From Tretioscincus oriximinensis (taxonomy: Eukaryota > Chordata > Lepidosauria > Squamata > Gymnophthalmidae): a DNA stretch of 64,000 bases. Each line of letters opens with the position of its first letter. Within the stretch, counting starts at the first letter, position 1. Of the stretch, positions 37,216 to 49,139 are shown one piece after another. The position numbers were made by a program, and so were the translations under genes. Below the pieces are notes generated by a model. It searched no databases. It saw only the letters and a list, made by a program, of their open reading frames with translations, and was not told the DNA's origin. The stretch spans positions 1,549,992 through 1,613,991 of the forward strand of contig JAJVDF010000257.1 of NCBI GenBank assembly GCA_022410635.1, written 5' to 3'.

Positions 37216-37818
37216 CCTCCTGCCATCTGGGCAGAGAGCAAGCCACACCCCTTCTCAGTCTCCCTCCTCCCCTCTGGGTTAAACATAGGAAACAACATAC
37301 AAACCTTAGGCATGTAAATAAAATATATGCCCTAAACCTGGCAAACACCACACCTACTCAGACATATTCATCTAAAATGTCAGAAATGATGTTCCAAAAA
37401 TAAATGAAAGAAAGAAAACCCCACACAGAAAGAACCAACACTTTAGTGATACTTTTCCAAACTGTTGTGTAGGCAAGAAGTGGGTAGGAAATGAAGGAAG
37501 AAAATTAGAAGATGAATCAGCTTTTTTCTATCCCCCATGTCTATGCGAAATCAATTACAGCAGATTTCTTCCTCTTGAGAATCAAGGCATGCAAAGAAAG
37601 TCTTCAAAACTTCAAAGATATATATCAAGATGGCAATTATATCTGTCTGAGAANACATTTGGGGGTAGCTGTTCCGAAAAAAAACCATGGGCTTCCTTTG
37701 ACTTTTAGCAACTAGTTGCTGTTCACAGTGTCATGAGCCTATCTGTTTTCTCAAAAGAATTAATCAAAAATAAAATAATCATGCAGCTAGATATCTGGAG
37801 AAAAGAAAGTATTCTTAC

Positions 37819-37923
37819 CCGGATATAAGCATCTTGTTGATGTTTGGCAAAATACAGCATGTTATCAAGAGCTAGCATTCCTGGAGGAGTCTGCGTAAAA
37901 TCCATTGCTGGGTTCACATGATT
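37819..37923 (-). CDS. ELMO1: ELMO1 coding exon, ELMO domain (~363-397)
   Basis: This is a 105-nt exon of 35 codons, phase 0, with acceptor TACAG before 37923 and donor GTAAGA from 37818. It encodes [20 protein letters not shown] then [15 protein letters not shown], identical to mammalian ELMO1 from memory. The [10 protein letters not shown] residues separate it from ELMO2, which has a YLAKVHQDTY-type segment. It is isolated between introns of about 13.9 and 15.9 kb that are rich in mobile elements. Confidence 0.96.
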
Positions 37924-38096
37924 CTGTATAAAGGAAACAATTGAGAAAATTCAATATAAATAACCCAATTACTTCATAATTAAATTATTCATCTGTAAAT
38001 TAAAATAGAAATCCTTCAAAGGATTATGGCACAACAATGTCCTGGTTTTATAGTACAACCATAGTTTACTGTACAACAAAGTCTTGGTCCTCACAT

Positions 38097-38182
38097 CTGA
38101 CTTCAAGAAANGTATCACAAAAGCAACTAATTACTCCTCAAACTGAATAGGATCTTTTTAAAGGCATCATTTCTCATTGCAA
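38097..38182. repeat. 86-bp dispersed repeat, copy 2
   Basis: This is the partner of 34504-34590, including the shared words CTCCTCAAACTGAATAGGA and AAAGGCATCATTTCTCATTG. The homology ends abruptly after CATTGCA. Confidence 0.75.
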
Positions 38183-40156
38183 AAATAAAGAAGGGCCCAT
38201 GCTACGAAACTTGGTTTTTCACAGGTCCCATATGTTTAGATTACAGGTATTCAATCTTACAAGCCAGTGATTATTCTCTTGCACAAAGCTGCTACAGAAA
38301 CAATGGTTGTACAATTGGAAAAAAGCAGTTACGGATCAGTAAACACCTTTCTGAGACTAACAAAGTGAGAAAAAATATGATTGCATGAGCTCTTGTAGGC
38401 TAAACTTACCCCATTAAATGTCTAGAGTAAGTACCTAAGGACAGTGTTACATGGGCAAGTTGTGTGTGAAAAACGGTGAATGTGAAGTGACAAGTACAAT
38501 AGAATACAAAACAATTATTTGTGCAAATAGAATTTTAATAAGTAGTCATATTTGTTTGAATTCAGAATTTCTCATAAGGGCGTCTTGTGCAACCTAGGAA
38601 CAAACAACAATAAAACAATAGGCAGCATGAATTTTTGTGGACAGGGTGCCTGAAGAAGTAAATTTATCTATAGAAGCTCACATAGTCATATATTTAATAG
38701 AATCAAGGATAACCCTTTTTTTTCCATTTCCACCCCCAACTCAACCCTTTCCCTCCCACATCCTCCCTTCCCATGGCACTGAAGAGGTGCTAACAACATA
38801 AATTTCACTGGCATGACCGTCAACACAATGTAAGTGTTCTTAACAATATTTCTACATCGTATAAATTAACTGCAGTTTAACTTTCTTTGCTTGTTGGGTT
38901 ATTTTAGTCAATTTTTACCATTTCCCATTTTTGCTTTACCATTGAAGGTTATTGCTATAATTTATTCTGCCTAGTTGAATTTCCACTACTGTCTTATCCA
39001 TAATATAGTCATACCACTTCCATATATTCCATCTAGATTTGTCCTTCCACCCCCATAATATTACTAGTTGTGCTCCCGTAGTCTTTCTTTTTTTGTTAGT
39101 CTCTAAGGTGCAATGAGACCCTCTTACTAGAAATAGTGTAAATAGAGATACAAATTAGAATATTACAAAGCAAAATGAAACTGGCTGGGAAGCATACAGC
39201 AGTCATGAAGAAAAGTTCAAGGAACTCTCCAGAAGCTGTGCAAGGAAACCATTTTAACCTGCTCTCAGTGAAGTGGTGTTTGTTCAGTTTGTTAGCTTAC
39301 ACATACAAAAATCTTAACTGCTTTTATTTCAATTTAAAGCTGAATGCCTTACAGCACTAAAATATCTTGCAGATATGGGCTGTCCCTTCTCAACATGATA
39401 CCGACTCTCCCTCAATAGTTTTTCTAATTTTTCCAAGCATCTGCTTTCCAAATTAATTCGCTTTGGACAACAGAGATAGTTTTTCTTTGATGGAAGTTCT
39501 ATCTCCTCCTGTCAGTCTTTGACTTCTGCAGGTGGTTGCTCAGCTAGGGAGACAGAATTTGCAAGAAAGTGTCAAAACAACTTGCATCACATAGCATCCT
39601 TCCTACAGATAGCTTTCTGTATGTGTGGTGAGACTGTATCATACAGACACCGCAGCACAAGACAACTATGTGGTCATATTGATTCGATTTGCTGCCTGCA
39701 GAACTAAAAAGTTTACAACAGATCTTAAGCAGACTTGCTGATTCCACAGTGCTTGATCCATCTTTAACCCAATACTCTTTTCTAAGGATGAAAATTACTT
39801 TAAAGAAAAGTAGGTAACTGAGAAAAAAAAGAAATACATCAATGAAATGATAGGACAGAGCATGGAAAATGATGCTCAGGAATCCCCCCCCCCCCCCGTT
39901 AAAAGAAGAGGTTTTCACCTTGTTATTGTACTTTTAAAATTTAATGTACGAATCAAGACATTATAATTAAACTATTGTTTTAGAACTACTTTGCATTTGC
40001 AAACTGTCTCAAAACAGTTTCTAACATCTGTTCTATATGGAAAGTCTTTTTAAAATCACGGATGATGTTGCAAATGTACATTCTGAAGGCTGGATTCACA
40101 AACAGGGAATTATCCAATAAGCATAATGCTATAATGCATTAAATTGGTGGATGAGA

Positions 40157-40241
40157 ACAACAACAAAACAACAACAACAACAACAACGTTTATTTGTAAC
40201 ACCCCAGATATTTAGGGTGATATTTAGGGTGATATTTAGGC
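40157..40241. repeat. (CAA)n tract and 12-bp tandem repeat
   Basis: A CAA tract spans 40157-40188. Shortly after it are three direct copies of GATATTTAGGGT at 40206-40241. Both lie just upstream of a CR1 insertion. Confidence 0.8.
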
Positions 40242-40324
40242 AGTGGTGATTCCTTCCAGAAATTTGTTATTAAGTCCTGAATTAAGAATGATAATGAGTA
40301 AATAAATAAATATTGTTCTTTCCC

Positions 40325-41020
40325 CATCAGCAAATGTTGTTTTGCCTCTTTATAAATCTGTGGTGTGGCCACATTTGGAATACTGTGTTCAATTCTGGTC
40401 ACCACATCTCAAGAGGGATATTTTGGAACTGGAGAAGGTGCAGAAAAGGGCAACAAAAATGATCAAGGCTCTGGAGCACCTTCCTTACGAAGTCAGGCTG
40501 CAACGTCTGGGCCTCTTCAGCCTTGAAAGGCGACATTAGAGAGGTGATCTGATTGAAGTGTACAAAATCATGCATGGGATGGACAGGGTGAATAGAGAAA
40601 AAATGTTTTCTCTATCACACAACACAAGGACCAGAGGGCACTCCTTAAAACTATTGGGTAGAAAAGTGAGAACAGACAAAGAAAAGTATTTTTTCACCCA
40701 GAGGGTCATCGGCCTGTGGAATTTACTCCCTGAAGAGGTAGTGGTAGATAACAGCTTGGATAGTTTCAAGACAGGACTAGACAGGTTTATGGACAGCAAC
40801 GGTATAAATGGATACTAGGATGGATGTCTGGATGTTGCCTCCGGGATGGAGCAACAGGCAGGACTCCTGAAATGCCATTTGCAGGGAGTCATGAACAGGA
40901 GCATATTTTGCTTTCCTCTGTTCGGACTGCCCAGGTGCATCTGGTGGGCCTCTGTGTGAGACAGAATGCTGGACTTGATGGGCTGTGGCCTGATCCAGTA
41001 TGGCTCTTCTTATGTTCATT
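40325..41020 (+). mobile_element. CR1 LINE 3' region (RT C-terminus, young subfamily)
   Basis: It encodes [19 protein letters not shown], then [20 protein letters not shown], then [10 protein letters not shown], where a stop interrupts. The frame then resumes with MYKIMHGMDRVNREKMFSL, VIGLWNLLPEEVVVDN and SLDSFKTGLDRFMDSNGI. The 3' UTR ends GGCTCTTCTTATGTTC. The 3' part is nearly identical to the copy at 11119-11397. It is a 5'-truncated dead copy. Confidence 0.9.
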
Positions 41021-41265
41021 AGTATGACAACCAAAGATTAGCATGTTTGGTTTGTTCACAAAAAATAATACCCATGGGTGTGTTTCTATGAGAAATTCCT
41101 ATCGTTCTAATTCCATTCTCCTAGTCAAACCTCACGTACCTTTTCTACTTTCATTTTGCATCTCTCTTTCCTGCCATTTCAATGGGCAACATTCAGATGG
41201 GAGAGTCTTCAAAATATTGTTTTGTGAAAAGAAAGCTTGACTTTTAACTATTGATTGTTCTTTCA

Positions 41266-41576
41266 CAGTGCTTTTTTTTTTAAAAAAAGGTGACAGTACT
41301 AACGCCGGCAAGGGGGGGAGGGGGGGTGGCAGTGGCGGGGGGCGGCATTAGCGGCGGCGGGGGTGCGGGGGCAGCGTTAACGCGGGGGGCAGCAGGGGGC
41401 ATTAACGGGGGCGGTGTTAGCGGTGGGGGCAGTGGTGTTAGCGGGGGCGGGGCAGCTGCCGCCGCCGCCACCCCTGCCGCTAACACCATCCCCCGCCCCC
41501 CCGTGCTGCCCCCCCGCGCCTCAATAAAAGGTGCCGGTACTGCGTTCCGGCGCATTCCGGCACAAAAAAAGCCCTG
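41266..41576. mobile_element. GC-rich hAT-type MITE (311 bp), perfect 8-bp TSD
   Basis: It starts CAGTGCTTTTTTTTTAAAAA and ends CACAAAAAAAGCCCTG (inverted). TTCTTTCA flanks it at 41258-41265 and 41577-41584, an exact 8-bp duplication. Inner ends GGTGACAGTACTAACGCCGG and CCGGTACTGCGTTCCGGCGC pair imperfectly. The core is a GGCGGGGGC-type minisatellite with many CpGs. Glycine/alanine-rich ORFs here are artefacts of composition. Confidence 0.85.
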
Positions 41577-41725
41577 TTCTTTCAGTGTCACTTATTTACT
41601 TCCTGCAAGTCTAATTTACTTTATTTCTATTTTGTGAGGGAGCAATGCTGAAAAATGTCTATTTAACTTCAGTGGTCAATAAAGCAAATAAAATTTCAAC
41701 AAAAAGTAATTAAATCAGATCAGTA

Positions 41726-41865
41726 AATTATCTGAAGAAGGCATCTGAAGAAGTAGATCTGTCTACGAAACCTTATGCCGCCTATCTTTCTCCTGTTAAG
41801 TCTCCAAGTGCTACAAGTTCGCTTGCTCGACTTTCTAATTAAGACTAACATGGCTATTTTTCTGA
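41726..41865 (+). repeat. Interspersed repeat, CTGAAGAAG...CTACGAAA family
   Basis: The ordered words ATCTGAAGAAGTAGATCTGT, CTACGAAACCTTATGC, TAAGTCTCCAAGTGCTACAA and ACTAACATGGCTATTTTTCT recur at about 62-120, 38645-38700, 45650-45850, 53635-53705 and 55690-55830. This is a retroposon-like family that I recognise as common in reptile genomes but cannot name. Confidence 0.6.
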
Positions 41866-42805
41866 AATTAGTAAATGATTGATTTACTGCCAATCTGTTG
41901 GATTATGATACAATTCCAATTGGGATGGTGTACTAAAGTGAAAAACAAAGTTTTTCAGAGATGGGTCATTAATCCTTATTTTAATCAAGGACAGTCATCC
42001 AATAGGGCACAATAAATACCTATGAGAAATTCATTGTCATTGCATCAATTATGTTTAAGCAGCTAGCAGAACCTTAATCATCCCAACAGTACAACTTCAT
42101 ACATTCACCTTGTGAAAGGTGGTGAAAGTAAACAGGATGAAAAGAGAATGGATGATGTTTTCCCTATTTAGAAGAAAAAGACCCCATCAAAAGAGAAGCA
42201 GAAAGAAAACAATCAGCTTAGCTTTAACTTTTTTTTAATGCNACTGAAGTTATTCCAAGCTATTTGCAGTACTTCTAGGTAAGTGTTACGATTATGTGTA
42301 TGATTGCTTCAGATCCACCTACATTCTTTTTGTAAATTTATGAATTCAACAGTAGTATCCATAAGTCACTGAGGAAGACCATCTACTAGTTGAAACACAT
42401 TTGGCTATATACTCTCAAGTAAACATTTCACCCACTGGGCATTGGCCTGCATCCTATGTGGACATTCTTTTATAATTTTGTGTTATTTTATCCAAGTTGA
42501 ATTTTAGAATTTTTTGTATTATTCCAGAGAAATGGATTTGTGTTCGACTGTACATTTGTAATATACTATTCCCTCCCCTCTGACGGAGGTACAACTGGTG
42601 AAGGAAGCTATCTCCAGGCAAGCTCCCTCCTCCATAGCTCTGTCTTCTTCCTCTGTCCTGGTGCAGCAAAGAAGGGAAGAGTGGCAGTGATGGCAGTGAA
42701 GGATTTGGGCCAGGAGCCAAAGTCTGCCCTGTCCATCATATTAGGCAGATAGCCAGTCAGCCAATGGCATTGCTGTCATAAACACACATAACTGAACCTA
42801 AAGTT

Positions 42806-42859
42806 CTGAGGTCCACCAGGCCCTGCCATTGGTCCAAAAAGACCAATGGCAGACCTCAG
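42806..42859. repeat. Perfect 12-bp hairpin with paired CCAAT motifs
   Basis: CTGCCATTGGTC (42823-42834) and GACCAATGGCAG (42841-42852) are exact complements around a CAAAAA loop. CTGAGGTC (42806-42813) and GACCTCAG (42852-42859) pair outside them after a left-side bulge. Each inner arm carries an ATTGG/CCAAT pentamer. Confidence 0.75.
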
Positions 42860-42954
42860 GAGATCTCAGAATGTTGGACTTGTTGATGCTCGTCTTATTA
42901 ATAGATTATTTTAGTTCTGTTACACTAGAAACATTTTGCTCTTTTTTGAGATCA

Positions 42955-43135
42955 TATTTATTTATTTATTTATTTATTTACATTTTTATACCGCCCTATA
43001 CCCGAAGGTCTCAGGGAGGTTAACAATAAAAGCACAGCATATTAAAAACAACCCCATCTAAAAATTGGGGTAGGGACAGCAGTTTTCTCAGCCAAAGGCC
43101 AGACCAAAGAGGTGCATCTTCAAGCGTGTTCTGAT
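42955..43135 (-). mobile_element. L2-like LINE 3' end, best-preserved copy
   Basis: A (TTTA)n stretch at 42957-42980 is followed by TTTATACCGCCCTATACCCG, AAGGTCTCAGGGAGGTTAAC, AATAAAAGCACAGCATATT and GAGGTGCATCTTCAAGC. On the minus strand this is the 3' end of a LINE with a TAAA tail, and it serves as a reference for the decayed copies in the window. Confidence 0.75.
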
Positions 43136-44079
43136 ATTTTCTCTACCCAAGACTGGGGCTGCCCCTTCATTACAACCTTAAAATGGATATTTCTTTTAAA
43201 GTCCAGAAAAACATGATCCCACCTCACTTCCCTATAAGTTTCCAAGCTGCTCTGAAACACTACTTACCATTCTTGACACAAGACAAACCCCATAAGTCAT
43301 TGCTTCACTTGCCTTACTACAATTCCCAACATTCTCCAGTATTCTCAGCAAGGCGACAGTCAATGAACTATTACATGTAGCCTTGAAGTATCTTGAAGTC
43401 TCACATGATTTACCATGCTCACTTTGCTGTATGTCTCCACAAAGGTTCTTTTTGGATTTTACAAATGTCTGCTATGGAATCAGACAAACTGTGATGGCTA
43501 GAAATTCTTTGATCACAAGCCTTTTTAACAAATGGATCGCTGAACATTCGTGACTTCTTGGGGCAGACTGAACATGATGTTTCTACCAATTCATTAAAAA
43601 TCCTGAGTGGGATGGGACCTGACATAGGGAAAATATTCCTAGAAGCATTAGTTTCTACGCTTCTAGCTCTTTGGATTGAAATGGATTGGCAATCACATTT
43701 CAAATCAATTGATTTGATTACGCAAATGACATTTGAATAAACAACTGCTTTTTAGATCACTGGTAAAGAATTAAAAACAGAATCCTTATTCAATGAGGAA
43801 AACACTGAACTACAAAGAAAGATGGGAAAACTCCAAATGGGTGACACTTTCACCATGCACAGTTTGCATAGCCACGGGAGTTTGCCCAGAAAACTGCCAC
43901 AAGTGCAGATTAATGCAATTCACCAAAGAGTGCACAGCATGGCACTATTCTTTCCCTGTACTGTTTGGCCACCAAAATGAGGGCAAAATGGAGCAGGAAA
44001 TAAGGGAAAACAACAAAGCGTATCTAAATCTGTTTCACAATTTTCCACTTTAAATCCCCTTCACTCCCCAAGTTGGAAT

Positions 44080-44180
44080 GCAGCCCTAGATAGTCTTCAG
44101 AAGGAGGCAATGGGAAACCACTTCTGTATTTGTGCCAGGAAAACTGCAGAAGTGCTTATGGAGATTGACATGGAGCTAGA
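44080..44180 (+). repeat. Possible old SINE fragment
   Basis: AGGCAATGGGAAACCACTTC followed by TGTGCCAGGAAAAC resembles the GGCAAACCACTTCTG...GCCAAGAAAAC word of several ancient vertebrate SINEs. There is no head and no tail, so the call is tentative. Confidence 0.3.
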
Positions 44181-45649
44181 ACGAGCTGATGTTTTCCATG
44201 GGAGCTGGAAAGACACTGCTTCACCAGTAAAAGATCACAAAAGACAGGAAGACAAATATCTTCTTATTCTCTCTGTCCCTCTCCTGGCCATCTGCTGATT
44301 TCCTATACTTACATAGCTCTTCTGCCAAGTAATTTTCTCTATAATGAATCTTTTTACACACTAGAAAGAATTTTCAGGCATGGGGTCATATAAAACTGAA
44401 TTCTCCCTGCCAGCTGGTGCATATGGTACTGATAACAATTGCTTCTAATTGCCCCCTGTTCAGTTTGCTTTCAATCCAAACAGTTTTTATTTTACATTTC
44501 AGCTGTTTTATATTTAATTGCTGCCTAGCTTGATTTCCCCCACCTTATTTTTAAATGTATGCTTTATATTTTTTTCCTTTTTTCCTGCTTCTGTATGGTT
44601 TATTACTTTTCACTGGTTTTTTGCTAACTTAGTTTAAGTATTCATCAAATACTTTTTCTGCTTCAGCTACTGTGATTTCAGGGAAAGCCACCCTATAAAT
44701 AATTAAATGCAAGTAGTTCTGCATTCAATGTTGAGCAATTATTCCAATTAATGACACTTCAGTGATTTGGTAAATTGTATCATGCAAGATTTCAGATTTT
44801 AGCCTGTAAATCTAAAGAACTCAAGTTCACAAATAATCTGCTGTTCTTATAGCAATGATATTTTTCTGTATATGAACACCACATAGTAATCGGGGTGATA
44901 TAATTATTAAGAAATCTATATGAAACTTAACCAGCTTAATAAAACATCATGTTACTAGATATGCCATCATTTGGACAAAACATAAATCCAAAACTATTTG
45001 TAGCCATTAAATAGGCTCATGGCATGTTTTGGCAGATTAGAGCTTACTTGGATAGATTCCAGTTAGGGAAATTACATTTTATCTACCTGATATTCTCTTG
45101 TAATTGCATCTGGAAAACGCTGCTTTCATTTCCTTTTCTAAGCTACTTTATATCATTACCATCTGCTGTGCAAAAGCACACAGACATTTCATCTTATTTA
45201 CTAATACTAATCCTCAGGTTTTCCAAATTTTCTTTCTTTCTTTTTAAGAATGAAGCATTTTAATGTTTTGACATTTTGCAAGGCACTGTAGAAGAGGAGC
45301 CAAAAACATATCAATCAAACAGTAAATAAATAGTACTGGGATAGTCCTGTTTGTGTATTATACAGATTCTGCATAACCTTTTATTAACGTTCATTGTTAG
45401 GGGTTTTTTTAATGCATTTTTTTAATAATAAGAATACCTTCAATAATAATGACAACCATTCAGTATTGTTTTTGACAAGATCTAGATTTATTCATCACTA
45501 CAGAATTTGTAAAAGTATCTGGATAATTTTGTATGATCCACACCTTTCAGAATTCTCTCCAGCCTGTTGGATATGTGAAGTCAGGGCTAAAGAAGTTACT
45601 AATTCATTTTTAATAGAGTGGTGCCATCCTGCCTTAAACTGGTTATATT

Positions 45650-45850
45650 TCAAAGAAAGAGCCATATTAGTCTGGATTCAGAATATCTTGCAAGGGGGGT
45701 CTCAGCATTTTGGAGAAATTAACAAGAAAAAGCTGGGCAGCATGAGCTTTGGTAGACAAATCTACTTCTTCAGAGGCATTTGAAGACATAATCTTGTCTA
45801 TGACAACTCATGACTTGCTAATCTCTAAGGTGCTACAAGACCTTCTTGCT
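45650..45850. repeat. Interspersed repeat, CTACGAAA family (two inverted pieces)
   Basis: The first half reads the family in reverse (GAGCCATATTAGTCTGGATT ... GGGCAGCATGAGCTTTGGTA). The second half contains CTTCTTCAGAGGCATTTGAA and CTAATCTCTAAGGTGCTACA in the forward sense. Two copies or a rearranged copy are joined head to head. Confidence 0.5.
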
Positions 45851-46744
45851 AGGTAAGATGATTATAGTTTGCACTTTCCTTAAAAAACTTTCTTAGGCCT
45901 TCAGTTACTGGAAGATTATCGTTCAGTTATTAATATATTCTCTGTGACATCTTTTGGGAACAGTTGTCCAACACAGATTTATATGGAATCACACATCCTT
46001 TTAGATGGCTATACTCCTATGACATGCCTTGTTGTGGCAGAGGGGCTCACATAGCTCAATAAAGTTATAAGCTATGCTGTATAGGACCATTCAAGATGGG
46101 GACTGGTCACAATGGAAAGTTCTGATAAGAAGTGATCCACTGGAAACTGAGCTGACAAATCACCTTAGTCTCCTTGTCAGTCAAGCCTCATGGAAGAATA
46201 CTATAGGAAAAATGATGTTTCTTGAAGTTGAGTCCTTAAAGCAGAAGGTATCCAAAACATTATTGGATAATAACACAGGACAAGTTCAAGTAGCTGTAGA
46301 AAGAAAAAGTGGCTGGGGCAAAGCTGCTGTACAAAGGAAAGGAAAGAACAATATTGCATAGCAATTTAGAATGCAAGATCTATGAACCAAGGTAAGCTTA
46401 TTGTAGTGAAAACAAAAGATAATATCAGTAGTTTTTGCAGTAATTTAAGCATCATAATGTAGACCAAACTACCTAAAGTACTATGTACTCACCCCCTCCC
46501 CCCAGTTTCCATTTAAACTCCATTTGCTATGCTCAGAATCAGCACTCGTGTTCCAAAGAACACTGTGATACAATTAATAGTATCTCTAGCCTTCTAAGAT
46601 TGTTCAATTAAAAGAGGAATTAATTACTCTGATATGACGTATATCTATTTCTTTCAACACAAGGTTCCATTCTCGATTTTAAAATATGCGGCATGATCAT
46701 GTTCCAAAATATANCGGTCAACCAGGATTTTCTGTGTTACTTAT

Positions 46745-46980
46745 AGACAGGTTTATGGACACCAAAGGTATAAATGGGTACTAGGATGGATGTTTGCATG
46801 TTGCCTCCAGGATGGAGCAACAGGCAAGACTTTTGAAATACCATTTGCAGGGAGTCATGAACAGGTGCATATTTTGCTTTCCTCTGTTCAGACTGCTCAG
46901 ATGGGCCTCTGTGTGAGACAGAATGCTGGACTAGGTGGGCTCTGGCCCGATTCAATATGGCTCTTCTTGTGTTCTTATAC
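46745..46980 (+). mobile_element. CR1 LINE 3' end
   Basis: It runs from GACAGGTTTATGGACACC to GGCTCTTCTTGTGTTCTTAT. It is a more diverged member of the subfamily seen at 11.1 and 40.7 kb (for example CAGACTGCTCAGATGGGCCT lacks an internal segment). It contains only 3' UTR. Confidence 0.85.
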
Positions 46981-47723
46981 TTTGTACCAGGGGGTCAGAT
47001 TGAATTTATATGGCATCTTGAATGCAATTCAGTACAGTCATTCTAACATCTTTCAAAAATCCTAATTTCTCAGAAAAGGAATCAGATTCCAAATGACAAA
47101 TGAAGATTTCAAGTGGAGTCAGCTTTAAGTAGCTGTGCTGAGAACATTTTCCCCAGACAAAGCAACAGTGTCTTTCAGTGCACACCAAAGATAGGTCAAA
47201 ATGTTACATGCTCAAATAAAATTCTAAAGGGAGAAGCCAGTCTCAAAAAACAAATTAGTTAGTTGAATGTTACCAGCTCCCTAGGAAACATAGGCACCAG
47301 CTGTTAAGATTTCAGTGCCAGGCAACAAAGTTTAAATGTTATGCATAAAAAACTATGCCTCAAGGATAGTTTTGCAGTTAGCTCTGTTATTTTGCACGAG
47401 CTAGATTTCAAGTAGCTAGAGTCTTTTGATTCTACTTCATATCATACCTTTTCTTTACATACTGTATTAGTCAGGCTCAAGAGCCTTACAAAGATGAAAG
47501 ATGCATTTCATTACACTGATGTTCTTTGTGCACTCCTATTACATTTGTTCATAATGGGAACACAACATTAAAATAGCAGCATTTGGTGCTATTTCAGGTC
47601 ATATTACAGTGTACTTACGATATGCCACTACTTGAATGTTGCTATAAGAGCAGGAGTGCCATATCTGCAGATTGCAAACCACAGTAGCAAATGATGGAAC
47701 TTAGCAGCACATCAGGGATTAAC

Positions 47724-47802
47724 AATTTTAATCCAACTTCAGTCCTGAAGAACTGGACTAAACTAGTCCTAGACCAGTCCTTCAGGAATGAAGTTGGGTT
47801 AA
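47724..47802. mobile_element. Palindromic MITE, inner core (CCTGAAGAACTGG family)
   Basis: TTTTAATCCAACTTCAGTCC plus TGAAGAACTGGACT pairs with AGACCAGTCCTTCAGGAATG plus AAGTTGGGTTAAAA. The core is about 79 bp, and the outer CTGGTCATAC arms seen at 22231 are not evident. Confidence 0.65.
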
Positions 47803-47997
47803 AAGTAATAAAATTACTTTTATTAAAGTAATTTATCATCCAGCTTTTGGTCTTCTTTTCAGAATGTTATATTCCGCAAGGTTAAAAGTGTATGTATGCA
47901 TGCATGCATTTGTAAATTTAATTTAGCAAGTTAGCATAATTAATCCTTTTTTTAACCTAAGATCCAACATACTTACTACATATGGTACTTAGTCCAG

Positions 47998-48190
47998 AAA
48001 TTGAGGGTACATCCATACATCACTTTTACTCCACTACTATATTCCATAACATTCTACAATAAAGCATTTTATGGACTGGTTTATTTCTGACTATCCATGC
48101 TTTATTGTGGAATATTGTGTAATAAATTCCACATTATTCCCAGAATATCTTGCAAGGGAAAATGATAGAATGTACATGGATGCTCTCCAC
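47998..48190. mobile_element. Foldback MITE, CATCCATACATCA copy
   Basis: The left arm GGTACATCCATACATCAC and the right arm GAATGTACATGGATGC are inverted. The inner words TTCTACAATAAAGCATTTTA and CATGCTTTATTGTGGAATA pair. It is a diverged relative of 63052-63205. Confidence 0.55.
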
Positions 48191-48285
48191 TTGTTACTAC
48201 ATCATAATTGAACCATGCACTCATTTTATGAATACAAATCAATAAGATGCTTTAAAAAGAGTATATCTACAAAGCAGATTTAGTC

Positions 48286-48405
48286 CTTGGTCATACCTTT
48301 ACTTTTAATTCTTCTTTGGTTCGCCTTCACTCCTAAAGAATGAGCATAATCTGTATTTTTTTCTGGACTAGAGCCCATTCTTCACAACTGAAGATGCGTT
48401 CAACA
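48286..48405. mobile_element. Diverged palindromic MITE, CCTTGGTCATAC family
   Basis: TTAGTCCTTGGTCATACC, CACTCCTAAAGAATGAGC and GGACTAGAGCCCATTCTTCA follow the order of the family at 22231 and 31752, but the right arm is poorly preserved. Confidence 0.45.
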
Positions 48406-49139
48406 AAGTGTCCAGTAAGCAATGAAGTCAGTCCATAAATGTAAATAAACAATGTCTAGACATTTCTCAATCTGCCATCAGGGCTGATCATGGTACTGAA
48501 ATCACCATGGCTGTTCTTATGTTTGACATCTGATATTGTTGACTATGGTTTAGAAATCATATCCATGTTTTTTAATATATGCATGAAGTCACTGGAAGAG
48601 ATCTTCAGGGGACCTGCAGTGAGGTATCACAAGAACACTTATGATACCCAGCAATATTTTTCTGTTCTATATGAGGCTGCCTCCAGTCATTAAGAGAAAA
48701 ATGCAGGATGTTGTTCAGTTGCCACAGTTTCCTCTTGCTGCCCCTTGTCAATCAATCAATCAGTATTTATTACGGTCGTAAACCAGTACAAAAGGGCACT
48801 GCCCTACATTAAAAATTTACAGATTTGTCACCTCTTAAAACATAAAAAGGCGTTACATCGGCAATATAAAAACTTTTGTTTGGGTTAAAATAGTGATAGT
48901 TGTCGCAACACACATAGCCTGTACGCACTTGTCAGTGGCAGTGTCTGCTTCCTATGTTGGCATGTCTGTTCACATTGAGTTCTGCCCCTTGTCAAGCCTG
49001 GTTCAGACTTGATTGCTTTGCTTTCTGGTGATTACTCCCCCAATGTATCTGATGGTGCAGAATATCTGGAGTTACACAAGAGTCCACCCTCTTGTTTGTC
49101 CTATCAATATTTTGAACAGCAGAATCCTGGAAGCAAGTG

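Larger units (their letters stand above)
23894..37818 (-). other. ELMO1: ELMO1 intron (13.9 kb)
   Basis: The intron is delimited by a good donor (37818) and acceptor (23894). It holds RTE-like remains (27 kb), a solo LTR (29.4-29.8 kb), a SINE (30.0 kb), palindromic MITEs (31.75 and 36.4-36.9 kb) and an L2-type 3' end (32.5 kb). Stretches 24.0-26.9, 27.5-29.3, 30.4-31.7 and 32.8-36.3 kb contain only AT-rich sequence, a (TYA)n tract at 24.48-24.56 kb and, at 34.5 kb, one half of a repeat pair shared with 38.1 kb. Confidence 0.85.

Noticed and set aside
36986..37351. 121-residue minus-strand ORF as a gene
   Set aside because: No domain and no similarity I can recognise. Openness alone is not enough in this composition.
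41280..41637. Gly/Ala-rich and Pro-rich ORFs
   Set aside because: They lie inside a hAT MITE with an exact 8-bp duplication. The sequence is a minisatellite, not a gene.
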